Notes: generated by a model from the sequence alone, not told the origin. 64,000 nt of DNA from Vibrio sp. 10N.261.45.E2 (GCF_002875705.1 NZ_MCZZ01000106.1:40498-104497); one strand, 5' to 3'; counted from the stretch's first letter, positions 18,768 through 26,863 are shown. Numbers and translations are program-made.

Positions 18768-18784
18768 CCTTTTAGGAGGTCAAA

Positions 18785-19975
18785 ATGAGCAATTATAGAA
18801 GATCAAAAATCCAAGATGTACATGCGTTAGTGATGCGTCATGGTGGCTGGTCCTCAGTGTTCAAATGTTACGGTGAACTGACTGAGGCGATGCGAAAATC
18901 TTCAAATGGCGTTTCTAAAGCTGTATCAGATCCATTCACTGGCAAAGGCAAAACTGTCTTTCGCTTGTACAAAGATTGGAACGAGTCTGGTGGCGGTTAT
19001 TACAATGGTAAGGGTCGTATTGGTGATGGTATTGATATGGTCGCTTGGCTTGAAAATTGTAATAAATCGAAGGCGATGGACATTATCTTAGATATTTTGG
19101 GGGAGTCTACAGACAACATTTCTCAGCGAGAAGTGAAGGCCGTAGCCGCCCAAAAAGAAGAGAAAGCTGTTCTGAGTCCTGAAGCTATAAGCAAACGCCA
19201 ATGGATTTTGCAAAAGGTTGAGCATGAGGCATTGTCTGTCACTGAATCCGAAATAGGTATTAACTACTTGGTATCTCGCGGATTAGGTGACATTCAAATA
19301 CCTTGCAACGTTGGGTTTCACTCAAAGCTTAAAATGTGGGACTCACAAAGCAACGAAGTGTATTTACCGGGCATTGTTTTATACATTCAAAATTTGAAAG
19401 GAGAGGCTATTGCTTTTCATCGAATTTTTTTGAATGACGATGGCTCAGATAAATCACCGTTACTTGATAACCCTAAAATGCAAATGTCACCTATCGAGGA
19501 TCCTCGCGGTGCATCAATACAGTTTGGTATGCCTTTAATCTGTAAAGACGAAATGGGTAATACACGAATTGTGTTAGGTGTTGGAGAAGGTCCTGAAACC
19601 TGTTTGGCTTGCCAGCATGCTGAGAGCATTCCGGTTTGGTCAGGTATCTCTTCTACTTTAATGGAGCTGATCGATATTCCTTTCGAAGTAACCGACTTGG
19701 TTATTTTTAAAGATAAAGATCGCCTTACAAAAGGAAAAGACATGCCGGAAGGAGACAGAGCTGCCTTGTCATTGAAGGAACGTGTAGAGAAAAATATGAA
19801 TCACTGCAAAGTGACCATTGCAACTCCACCGAGTCCTATCAAGGAGATGGCAAAATCACAAGACTGGCTTGATGAGTGGTGTGATTCTGGTTATCAGAAT
19901 TTCATCGGTTACTTAGCCAAAAACAAGCTGACACCTATTGGGTATCTCGATAGAGAATTTAACGATGTCGCTTAA
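18785..19975 (+). CDS. TOPRIM-domain primase-like protein
   Basis: A 396-residue protein of the plasmid/phage primase class. The first 100 residues resemble the zinc-less, DUF7146-like N-terminal region of mobile-element primases. The central domain (about 165-250) has the IVLYIQNLKGE / FHRIFL pattern. A TOPRIM core follows, with GVGEGPET near 265 giving the acidic residue and VIFKDKD near 305 the second acidic motif. It has no helicase domain. AGGAGGT site, strong terminator after it. It probably makes primers for transfer or replication of the element. Confidence 0.8.
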   Translation: MSNYRRSKIQDVHALVMRHGGWSSVFKCYGELTEAMRKSSNGVSKAVSDPFTGKGKTVFRLYKDWNESGGGYYNGKGRIGDGIDMVAWLENCNKSKAMDIILDILGESTDNISQREVKAVAAQKEEKAVLSPEAISKRQWILQKVEHEALSVTESEIGINYLVSRGLGDIQIPCNVGFHSKLKMWDSQSNEVYLPGIVLYIQNLKGEAIAFHRIFLNDDGSDKSPLLDNPKMQMSPIEDPRGASIQFGMPLICKDEMGNTRIVLGVGEGPETCLACQHAESIPVWSGISSTLMELIDIPFEVTDLVIFKDKDRLTKGKDMPEGDRAALSLKERVEKNMNHCKVTIATPPSPIKEMAKSQDWLDEWCDSGYQNFIGYLAKNKLTPIGYLDREFNDVA

Positions 19976-19985
19976 ATAAGCACTA

Positions 19986-20008
19986 GCCTTCCTTCGGGGA
20001 GGCTTTTT
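19986..20008 (+). terminator. Terminator after the primase-like gene
   Basis: GCCTTCC and GGGAGGC pair around a TTCG loop (one G-T pair), followed by five T at 20004-20008. It closes the block of genes that begins at 13113. Confidence 0.85.
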
Positions 20009-20100
20009 GCATTTACACCATTTACCGGCTGGTCTAAATGCAAAAAAGCTCAAGAAGTCATGGGGCGCTGTATAACGACGTAAACAAAGGAGAGTCTGAA

Positions 20101-20334
20101 ATGGTCATTGGGTCTTGGTACACAGTCGATGGTAAACACATCAAGGGGCTTTCAGAGCTGCAGTTCCCTAATATGGACAAAGCGCGAAGTCAAATCGAGG
20201 CAACGTATGAATGTATCCTCCTCGAAGAGTCGGAGAGGTTAGGGTGGATCTTACTGCAAGTAAAAGCGCTCGTGCCGATAAAAGATGGAACGAAACAACG
20301 GAAATCAACCTTGAGGCTACTGTTAAGCCATTAG
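20101..20334 (+). CDS. Hypothetical protein, 77 residues
   Basis: ATG 20101 has an AAGGAG site 8 bases upstream, so the longer frame from 20038 is not used. The product begins MVIGSWYTVDGKHIKG and is soluble. Family not recognised. Confidence 0.6.
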   Translation: MVIGSWYTVDGKHIKGLSELQFPNMDKARSQIEATYECILLEESERLGWILLQVKALVPIKDGTKQRKSTLRLLLSH

Positions 20335-20420
20335 TGGATGAAAATACAAGTGGTACGTAAACAGGCAAAACTCAGTCAGTAATTGGCAAAATGAAGCCAG
20401 AAATGATGTTAACTGTAATT

Positions 20421-20617
20421 GATTAACCCGAGAAATTTTTCACTTTATTAAAGTGATAATTCCTCATCCAGTTAGGATGCTGTTGCAATATCCTCTTGTC
20501 TTATGACATGTCCCCATTGACTTTGAACCCCAAGTCACAAAAACCTACCCATAGGGAACAATACGATCCCTATTACCATAGGTTGCGTTTGTTCCTTTAT
20601 TCCTTGGAGGAATGACC
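20421..20617 (+). ncRNA. Structured leader RNA, copy 2 (upstream of DUF4314 gene)
   Basis: Second copy of the leader seen at 12906. The opening block (GATTAACCCGAGAAATT, then the CACTTT/AAAGTG hairpin) is nearly identical. Next come hairpins GGAT/ATCC (about 20474-20492), TGTC/GACA (about 20497-20508), TGACTT/AAGTCA (about 20518-20537) and ATAGGG/CCCTAT (about 20551-20573), each different in sequence from copy 1 but in the same order. TGTCCCC at about 20509 is also shared. It ends in TGGAGGA. Confidence 0.65.
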
Positions 20618-21088
20618 ATGCGCAACTCTATTATTGATGCAGCTTTAGCAAACTATGCGTCTTCTATGACTCGTTATATCTGCAACGACAACCCGTTGGA
20701 CCTACAAATAGCGCAATGCGCTGTCCGTTGGATCAACGCCTCTCTTGAGCTTACTGGCCGTGAACATTTCCGAACTACATCAAATGGACTACTCAATGTC
20801 CCATTTCTTTTAGATCAGAAACACCACGATAACTTTGCTTTAGACAGTTGGTTTCTGGCCGAGACTTTATTTGTTCCAAGTACCGACTTGATCAAGCAAT
20901 CGCTTAAACCTGGTGACATCATCAAGATGATTCACATGAACGATATTGACCCAATTGATGCAGGCGAACTTGGTCAAATCAAGCGTATCGACGATATAGG
21001 AACATTGCATATGCAATGGGACAACGGTCGTACTCTTGGTATTTGCATGTCTGCTGGAGATTTATTCGAGGTTTATTATGCGAGTTAA
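20618..21088 (+). CDS. DUF4314-domain protein
   Basis: Of 156 residues, the N-terminal about 95 are of unknown type and the C-terminal about 60 match the DUF4314 pattern (PGDIIKMIHM, GELGQIKRID, MQWDNGRTLG, AGDLFEV), a small beta-barrel-like module common in plasmids and phages. ATG 20618 is chosen over 20612, which sits directly on the GGAGGA site. It overlaps the ferredoxin gene by 11 bases, so the two are likely translated together. Function unknown. Confidence 0.8.
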   Translation: MRNSIIDAALANYASSMTRYICNDNPLDLQIAQCAVRWINASLELTGREHFRTTSNGLLNVPFLLDQKHHDNFALDSWFLAETLFVPSTDLIKQSLKPGDIIKMIHMNDIDPIDAGELGQIKRIDDIGTLHMQWDNGRTLGICMSAGDLFEVYYAS

Positions 21089-21311
21089 CAACACACCTAT
21101 TCCAAGTGATTCTTGTACGGCGCTTGTCGCACTAGAAAGAGCTGGATACGAAGTAAAATCTGAATGCCGAAATGGTTTTTGTGGCGCTTGTCGTCTGAAA
21201 GCTTCTGGCACTCCCACTTACTTGAATGACCCTATTGGATATATGCAAGACGGTGAAGTACTTGTTTGTTGCGTTGATTCGCAATCAGACATTGACATCG
21301 AACTGCCTTAA
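21078..21311 (+). CDS. 2Fe-2S ferredoxin (plant type)
   Basis: A 77-residue protein with the 2Fe-2S signature: Cys30, Cys35 and Cys38 (C-x4-C-x2-C, in ECRNGFCGAC) and a fourth at Cys64 or Cys65 (LVCC). It should carry electrons in the cytoplasm to an unidentified partner. Small ferredoxins of this kind (e.g. YfaE) maintain the ribonucleotide reductase cofactor, but no reductase is in the window. It has GAGGTTT just upstream and overlaps the DUF4314 gene. Confidence 0.88.
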   Translation: MRVNNTPIPSDSCTALVALERAGYEVKSECRNGFCGACRLKASGTPTYLNDPIGYMQDGEVLVCCVDSQSDIDIELP

Positions 21312-21391
21312 TTACCCAAAACCTCAACAAACTCAACGTCAATCAAAGACATTGAATTTGTATACCCCCAATTCCTATGGAGGAAACCCTT

Positions 21392-22084
21392 ATGTCATAT
21401 GAAATCATTTATGAGAAATTTGCTACGTTCTGTCCTGCAGATGCAGTAAATCAACAAAAGAAAGACTTTCTAAACAAACATCTCAATATCAATTGTTCCA
21501 CTATGAGCGATTACGATATCGATTGTGAACTTTTCAACCGGTTCAAGATCATCGCAAACGATGACTTTCACATGCTTCAACTTTTAATTGGTTCGTCCAA
21601 TTGTGTTGATACAGAGTCAGGAAAGCGCACTCGCGATTGGATGTATTGTGGTGTCGACACTGAGTATTCACTATTCCAAAAATTTGGATGTGAATGGTGT
21701 CGAAGTGTTGAAAGTGGCGATTTAAAGCCTAATGGCCGCTGGGCAACCCCTGAAGGTTGGCTTAAATCATTACGATTGGCGTTCAAGCAAGCAGTGAGTT
21801 ATGAGGCTATGCCTTATTGTCATTCCATGTCTTTTTGGATCGTCAAACCGACAACCTGGGAAGATCAATACAAACTTAAGCAGTTTGAATCGATTGTATC
21901 CAGCTTTGGTGCCGACATCATGGAAAGAAGTTGGTTTGGAACTCCCAAGTTATATTGCTCATTTAGCCCCGAGTCGATGTTTGAAATGTATCTTTTTCAA
22001 GAGCTTTCAATTCGTTTCTTTGGCGCTCGTGCATTTAACACGTCGAGTCCGAGTTTGCACCTAGTCAAACAAAGAGCTATCTAG
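21392..22084 (+). CDS. Hypothetical protein, 230 residues
   Basis: A soluble protein with GGAGGA upstream of ATG 21392. It contains several cysteines (for example SSNCV and FGCEWC) and aromatic-rich stretches, no membrane helix and no known catalytic motif. Family not recognised. Confidence 0.7.
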   Translation: MSYEIIYEKFATFCPADAVNQQKKDFLNKHLNINCSTMSDYDIDCELFNRFKIIANDDFHMLQLLIGSSNCVDTESGKRTRDWMYCGVDTEYSLFQKFGCEWCRSVESGDLKPNGRWATPEGWLKSLRLAFKQAVSYEAMPYCHSMSFWIVKPTTWEDQYKLKQFESIVSSFGADIMERSWFGTPKLYCSFSPESMFEMYLFQELSIRFFGARAFNTSSPSLHLVKQRAI

Positions 22085-22111
22085 CTCAACCTCTTAAACC
22101 TTACCCATTAG

Positions 22112-22143
22112 CAGGGACTTTCTTCCCTGTGGGAAGTCGTCCC
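22112..22143 (+). promoter_or_regulatory. Twin hairpins, same design as 15721
   Basis: CAGGGA (22112-22117) pairs with TCCCTG (22124-22129), then GGGA (22131-22134) with TCCC (22140-22143), about 35 bases before ATG 22178 with its TTGGAGGA site. The hairpin arms match those at 15721. Confidence 0.55.
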
Positions 22144-22177
22144 TTCAAAACCTTAATTGTTCTTGGAGGAACTGAAT

Positions 22178-22702
22178 ATGATCACTTCAGATATGCTTTT
22201 AACTGCAGCAAAACCCTTCGGATTACCAATCGTTGCGATTGATGATGTTGAAGCCGATGCCCGTAGCCTAAATCGTACTCGCCGTGAAACCCCGACGACT
22301 CAATTTCTTTGGGTAGTTAAGCCTTGTGGCAGTGTCTTATTTCCAATTGGAAAAGGCGTGAACCCACACTTCGTAACTTTTTGTTTTGAAGCAAATCATC
22401 AAGCGTTCTTGATAGAAAATGACGATATCTTGCCAATTGAAACCGAAGAAGCAGAGCAACTTTCATGCAAACTTCCTTTCGATGTGCAGGGTATTCGATA
22501 TCAAGAAACACTGGTACGTAAAGTCACTCAATTACTGAGCAATGCTTGCGTGCATTCTTCTGCTCTTGCGGAATGTGGCTTAGATGAAAACTCAAGCTGG
22601 AAGTCATGGCAACGTTGGTTCGAAGATCTAAATCATCCAGTCATGGCTGCGTTTATGTCTCTTTGTATCAAGCGTTCGATTGAACTGACGGAGGCAAACT
22701 AA
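22178..22702 (+). CDS. Hypothetical protein, 174 residues
   Basis: Starts at ATG 22178 after TTGGAGGA. A soluble protein with the C-terminal stretch SSWKSWQRWFED. Its stop overlaps the next ATG by one base (TAATG). Family not recognised. Confidence 0.7.
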   Translation: MITSDMLLTAAKPFGLPIVAIDDVEADARSLNRTRRETPTTQFLWVVKPCGSVLFPIGKGVNPHFVTFCFEANHQAFLIENDDILPIETEEAEQLSCKLPFDVQGIRYQETLVRKVTQLLSNACVHSSALAECGLDENSSWKSWQRWFEDLNHPVMAAFMSLCIKRSIELTEAN

Positions 22703-23190
22703 TGAATCGTAAAACTTTAGAAATTCAACGTCCATACCGTCAAATTGATGATGGTCGTAGCTTTATGATTGCTCAACGTGTATTGCGATTGCCTGATGAA
22801 GACTCTGGCCTTTCTCATTCCATTGTTCGATTCGAAAACAGTCGTGTTGGTTTTGGATGCTTAAAGCTGAAAAGACGAACGGCAATCCGAATCACCAATA
22901 AAAAGAATGGTCAATGGATCATCAGATATTGCATGGGCAATGGCGGCAAGATTAAAGGACTGAACAAAGAGTTTATTGCTATCGACTACGATGGCGTGAA
23001 CGAACTTGGGGTGACCTTTAATAAAGACGTTCATTTGTCTGTCGATAGAGCCGACTGGTGGGACATTACAAGATGGTTTTGGTCGTTCCCAGATCTCAAT
23101 GTAAAGCTTTCCTTTCGTTTAGGTTTGATTGGATTTCTTTTAGGGATAATCAGTTTAGCTGACTTAATTGCAAAGCTATTTATAGCTTAA
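22702..23190 (+). CDS. Hypothetical protein with C-terminal membrane helix
   Basis: A basic soluble N-terminal domain (about 1-130) followed by one hydrophobic segment (about 141-160, around LGLIGFLLGIISLADLI). The one-base overlap with the upstream gene indicates coupled translation. It is probably an inner-membrane, tail-anchored-type protein. Family not recognised. Confidence 0.7.
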   Translation: MNRKTLEIQRPYRQIDDGRSFMIAQRVLRLPDEDSGLSHSIVRFENSRVGFGCLKLKRRTAIRITNKKNGQWIIRYCMGNGGKIKGLNKEFIAIDYDGVNELGVTFNKDVHLSVDRADWWDITRWFWSFPDLNVKLSFRLGLIGFLLGIISLADLIAKLFIA

Positions 23191-23197
23191 ACCCCTG

Positions 23198-23225
23198 TGG
23201 GTCCGATACCCATTAGGGCGGTCCC
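23198..23225 (+). promoter_or_regulatory. Twin hairpins before 23246
   Basis: TGGGT (23198-23202) pairs with ACCCA (23208-23212), then GGG (23216-23218) with CCC (23223-23225), about 20 bases before ATG 23246. Weaker than at 15721 or 22112. Confidence 0.45.
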
Positions 23226-23245
23226 CTCATTTCAAGAGGCATACC

Positions 23246-23692
23246 ATGAATGAACTAACACCTACATCGCAAGATGTCGAAGCCCCTCGCTCTGTTTTGG
23301 AGTTTTTACACTCATTAACAGAGTCGAAGTATTTTTATTGTGAGGCCGCTGGCTCGTATCTTTGTGAAGTACCTGACACACAATTGCTCGATGATAAAGC
23401 CAAGTGGCTCGAATTCATTGAAGACAATAAACGTGAACCAGTCGAAAACTTCAGCGCAGAGTTGGTTGAAAGGATGATTTCTGATCGTGCGGATACATTG
23501 CATAGTTCAGCGTTAGACATTCTGAAATCATTTCTAGGCACTGTACCTAAAACTGAGGTCGAAGCTCTTCAAGATGGCGCAGTTGCTGATATTTGGTACG
23601 ACGCTTCTGACCACGGAGACACTAGCGCCGCAGCAATCATTGAACAGACGCAAGATGCCATGGGCATTATTGCTGACTTCTTAACGAAGTAA
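23246..23692 (+). CDS. Hypothetical acidic protein, 148 residues
   Basis: An acidic, helical soluble protein with an AAGAGG site. No motif recognised. It follows a small twin hairpin. Confidence 0.65.
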   Translation: MNELTPTSQDVEAPRSVLEFLHSLTESKYFYCEAAGSYLCEVPDTQLLDDKAKWLEFIEDNKREPVENFSAELVERMISDRADTLHSSALDILKSFLGTVPKTEVEALQDGAVADIWYDASDHGDTSAAAIIEQTQDAMGIIADFLTK

Positions 23693-23700
23693 CCAACCTT

Positions 23701-23749
23701 AAAGGAATTTTCCTTTTACTCCCTGTGGGGCATACGTCCCGTAGGGGAG
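23701..23749 (+). promoter_or_regulatory. Hairpins before 23794
   Basis: AAAGGA (23701-23706) pairs with TCCTTT (23711-23716), then CTCCC (23719-23723) with GGGAG (23745-23749), with an inner GGG/CCC pair (23728-23730 with 23738-23740). Same two-hairpin layout as elsewhere in this block. Confidence 0.5.
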
Positions 23750-23793
23750 TTGTGTGTCTCATCGGATAACCAGCTTATCTAGAGGAACACATT

Positions 23794-24342
23794 ATGGGCT
23801 TTTTTTCTTTCAAAACCGCTGACACAAAACAGTCGATTTTTAACACGTTTACTGAGAAGTGTCGTCCAGTGTATCTGCTCCAACCCAACAACGAAGAGCC
23901 AATATATGAACCGGCTTATGAAGGTTATGGTGTTTTCGGCGGTGTTGATGCTTATGCATGGTTAGCGAAACATAATTTGCCAACAACAGTCACGAACTCA
24001 TACGACGACGATGAGCTCCGAACTCTGGGGATACGATTGGCCTTCGGCTTGGACTCTTTTGAATACGATAACCATCTATTCATTAAAGAGAATGAGTTGG
24101 CCGTGATAACACAGGTAAACCCTGCACTGCTTGAACGCGAGTTTACCCAATTCCATGCCTTTTCCGATTTCATTATCGTGAACGGCGAGGAAATTAGACC
24201 AAACGATCTCCCATCGCATTTGAGAACTGGCCTGCAATTAGCACCAGTTAATTACCCATTAAAATTCAGTTTCAGAAAAGGTAAGCAATACAGTGATTGC
24301 CCTGCTTCTGAGAACTGTCCATATCAAGGTTACTTTATTTAA
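23794..24342 (+). CDS. Conserved mobile-element protein with N-terminal GFFSF motif
   Basis: A 182-residue protein beginning MGFFSFKTADTKQSI, followed by a PVYLLQPN and an EGYGVFGGVDAY motif. This combination is typical of a phage/plasmid protein family whose function I do not know. Soluble, several aromatic residues, C-terminal cysteine pair (SDCPASENCP). Predicted role unknown. Confidence 0.75.
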   Translation: MGFFSFKTADTKQSIFNTFTEKCRPVYLLQPNNEEPIYEPAYEGYGVFGGVDAYAWLAKHNLPTTVTNSYDDDELRTLGIRLAFGLDSFEYDNHLFIKENELAVITQVNPALLEREFTQFHAFSDFIIVNGEEIRPNDLPSHLRTGLQLAPVNYPLKFSFRKGKQYSDCPASENCPYQGYFI

Positions 24343-24375
24343 CCCCATACCTTGATACAACCCACCACTACCCGT

Positions 24376-24405
24376 GAGGGATCTTCCCTCATAGGGATAG
24401 ATCCC
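24376..24405 (+). promoter_or_regulatory. Twin hairpins before the zinc-finger gene
   Basis: GAGGGA (24376-24381) pairs with TCCCTC (24385-24390), then GGGA (24394-24397) with TCCC (24402-24405). CCTC here could pair with GGAGG of the ribosome site at 24415-24419. Confidence 0.55.
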
Positions 24406-24427
24406 TCAAAATTTGGAGGAATCTATC

Positions 24428-24841
24428 GTGGAATCAGCCTATTTAGATGACACCGACCATATCTTAATCAAAGCGTTATCCCAAGAAGATATGCCGATAA
24501 ACGAAATTGCCAAAAAGTTTGAAGTACCAATTGCCAACATAGCGATGTCATTAGACACCTGCCATTTTGCAATTACTGACAACATTTTGCGTAAGAACTC
24601 TCAGCTTGGAAAAATGAGAATGACTGCAATTGGTATCGAGAAACGATGCTCTTTGTGCAATCAATTTTTTCCTTTAACTAAAGAATTTTGGCACGTCAAG
24701 CGCACCACTAAACACGGTCAACGTGAGATGGGAACTTGCAAAAATTGTGAAGCTGAAAAAAAACGCCGCCAAGAACTGGATGGTCGTTTGAAAGACTTAG
24801 GAGGTAAAATGAGCTTTTCTACACGTTACCTTAATACATAA
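24428..24841 (+). CDS. Zinc-finger protein with HTH-like N-terminus
   Basis: A GTG at 24428 is the best start, 7 bases after TTGGAGGA. Of 137 residues, about 20-50 (INEIAKKFEVPIANIAM) look like a helix-turn-helix. Residues about 75-110 hold a CSLC...CKNC pair separated by about 27 residues, a zinc-ribbon pattern seen in HNH-like phage proteins. No HNH histidines are obvious. It probably binds DNA or RNA. A strong terminator follows. Confidence 0.7.
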   Translation: MESAYLDDTDHILIKALSQEDMPINEIAKKFEVPIANIAMSLDTCHFAITDNILRKNSQLGKMRMTAIGIEKRCSLCNQFFPLTKEFWHVKRTTKHGQREMGTCKNCEAEKKRRQELDGRLKDLGGKMSFSTRYLNT

Positions 24842-24861
24842 CTACCTAGCTTGTAGTCCAG

Positions 24862-24893
24862 ATGAAAAGTCACCCATTGGGGTGACTTTTCAT
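24862..24893. terminator. Terminator after the zinc-finger gene
   Basis: A 13-base-pair perfect hairpin (ATGAAAAGTCACC with GGTGACTTTTCAT) ends in T4. It closes the gene run that starts at 20618. Confidence 0.85.
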
Positions 24894-25036
24894 AACTCAA
24901 AATGATACGACTGAATTATCCCCTCCTAACACCGCGCCCTCGAAGTTCAATTTCATTGAAATACTTTCTAAATACCAAGACGTATGTTGCATAACCGATC
25001 TAACACAATTAACAACTTCAACGGGTTAGGTAACAA

Positions 25037-25720
25037 ATGAATAAGCAAAAGACTATAACGCAAGCAATCAACCTCATCGGAAGCTGGAACCTGGCTGGTG
25101 GCAACTCTCAAGCCTTTTCTGACTTCGTATTCTACTGGGCATTTGCGCATACCAATCAACATAAGCAAGAAACAGAGTTTGGTGCTCAAGCTTCTGAAAA
25201 AGATGGTGTGGTAGAGCTTGCGCAGCTACTGACCGATGCAATGTTAAATGGATACAGTGACCCAATTGGTGACATCTTGATTCAGCTTGGGGTCAACGAA
25301 GAGCCTAAACAAACCAACAAACTCGAAGGTAACGAAATTTTGGGTCAAATGATGGGGCTCAATGAGAATGAAATTTACGAGCCCTTTTGTGGAACCGGTA
25401 GCCTAACTATGGAACAGATGCAGGTTTATTGTGAAAAGAACATGCAGCAAAACAATCCTCTCAGCGCTTACACATATCACCTTGAAGAAATTAAACCGCT
25501 TAATTGTGCAGCCGCAGTAATTCAAATCTTTCATAAGCTCGAATATCTATCGATGAAGTTCAATGCCGCTGTTATTCCTGCACATTTAAAAATAATCAAT
25601 ATCGATCCATTAACCCGCAAGGAGGGGACTCAACATTATGTTGCCAGCAAAATGTCAGAAGCTGAAACAATTAATTATGAATTGATGTCGCGCCGTTCGT
25701 GTGATGACTCGATTCACTAA
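25037..25720 (+). CDS. N6-methylase-like fold lacking the catalytic motif
   Basis: A 227-residue protein with a methyltransferase-like core: an EPFCGTGSL box near residues 115-123 (AdoMet motif I), then a LEEIKPLNCAAAV stretch near 150 and NIDPLT near 190. It ends before any NPPY/NPPF catalytic motif, which in HsdM-like methylases follows directly. It therefore looks like a truncated or specialised AdoMet-binding relative. A modest TAGG site is at 25026-25029. It could be a decaying methylase gene or a non-catalytic partner; I cannot decide. Confidence 0.65.
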   Translation: MNKQKTITQAINLIGSWNLAGGNSQAFSDFVFYWAFAHTNQHKQETEFGAQASEKDGVVELAQLLTDAMLNGYSDPIGDILIQLGVNEEPKQTNKLEGNEILGQMMGLNENEIYEPFCGTGSLTMEQMQVYCEKNMQQNNPLSAYTYHLEEIKPLNCAAAVIQIFHKLEYLSMKFNAAVIPAHLKIINIDPLTRKEGTQHYVASKMSEAETINYELMSRRSCDDSIH

Positions 25721-25930
25721 CGGTGAGGTCATATAAGCGCATCAAAAACATGATGACGAATTAAAGTCTATTGTCACATAAATACATGTAAATCATATGC
25801 AACTCGATACATTTTGAAGGGTGTGGAAAGTGACATCAATCTTTAGGGTAGATTAAAAATTACACACTTTAGGTGAAGTCTCAACTTGTATGAAAGTGAT
25901 ATTCAGCATACTCAGAAAAAGGAATTTACG

Positions 25931-26527
25931 ATGAACAGCGCTACTATAAATTGTGAAGGTTTTGATACCGAAAAGTCTTTTGAATTTATCTCAAAAACAG
26001 GTCGAGTATCAAATGTAAACGGCAATTCATTTTACATTTCAGATACAAAAGATGGAACGGAATCGTTGATAACGTTAGTGTCGAAACTCCCTCTTCGTGA
26101 AGGTCACGTTGTAAGTGTCCTGTATGCACGAGATCCCGATTTGGGCGCGTCAGGCGTCGTTGGCGTGCATATCCATGATTTGAAAGAAACCTTATTTGTT
26201 GAATTTAACCCATTTTTCACCCAATTCAATAAAAATGAAGCCCGACAATTTTTTGGTTTACCTCCAGCTTGGACAGTGAACCTAATGATTTTCGCTCTGT
26301 CTTTTGGCGGTTGTTTTTTATTAGGTTACGCCCTTTTGGAAGGGGGGGCAGGTGGTGTCTTCGTCGGTTCGCTATTAGCGTTGTTTTTTGGGTTAGGTTT
26401 TACGAAATTAGGCTTAATTCTTCGGGCGGCTTCAGAAACCAAAACAAGCCATTCAAGATTTCACTCGATATGCTCCAATTCAGTAAAGGCCGTCGATGTT
26501 AATGTCGGAGTTCCTACTCGTTTGTAA
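25931..26527 (+). CDS. Hypothetical membrane protein
   Basis: Starts at ATG 25931 after AAGGAA; an in-frame TTG at 25886 is not favoured. 198 residues: a soluble beta-rich N-terminal domain (about 1-105) then two glycine-rich membrane segments (about 117-160). It has the outline of a small OB-like or YqiJ-like membrane protein, but family is not recognised. Confidence 0.7.
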   Translation: MNSATINCEGFDTEKSFEFISKTGRVSNVNGNSFYISDTKDGTESLITLVSKLPLREGHVVSVLYARDPDLGASGVVGVHIHDLKETLFVEFNPFFTQFNKNEARQFFGLPPAWTVNLMIFALSFGGCFLLGYALLEGGAGGVFVGSLLALFFGLGFTKLGLILRAASETKTSHSRFHSICSNSVKAVDVNVGVPTRL

Positions 26528-26863
26528 ACCGTGAATTCCACGAGAGGTCTGTATTGATTCACACGGTCACGATGTACGTGTGCGCTAACTGCAATGGTTA
26601 GAAAGCACGCGTACTCAAAACAAGCAAAATGAGCTGGCTAATTGCAAACTGAGACTCATAACTTTGCCATAGTACAAGGGCAAACTGAGTAACACACTGT
26701 CCAATGGGCAGCGAGGAAATTCCTCTAACTCACCTGGTTATTACGCCATCTGAAATGTAATCAGTCTTTTGACTGCCCCTAATAACTCTCTCTGAGTTAA
26801 CAACGTTCCCATACAAATCTTGTTTACACCCCAAATAGTCCCATGAATAACTGGAGTCCAGAT
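26528..26863 (+). other. Leader region before the DUF4313-like gene
   Basis: A 336-base gap. It contains a CTAAC/GTTAG hairpin (26585-26601) and a perfect GAGGAaatTCCTC hairpin (26713-26725). It shows no sequence match to the shared leader at 12906 and 20421. I see no open frame with a ribosome site. Confidence 0.45.
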
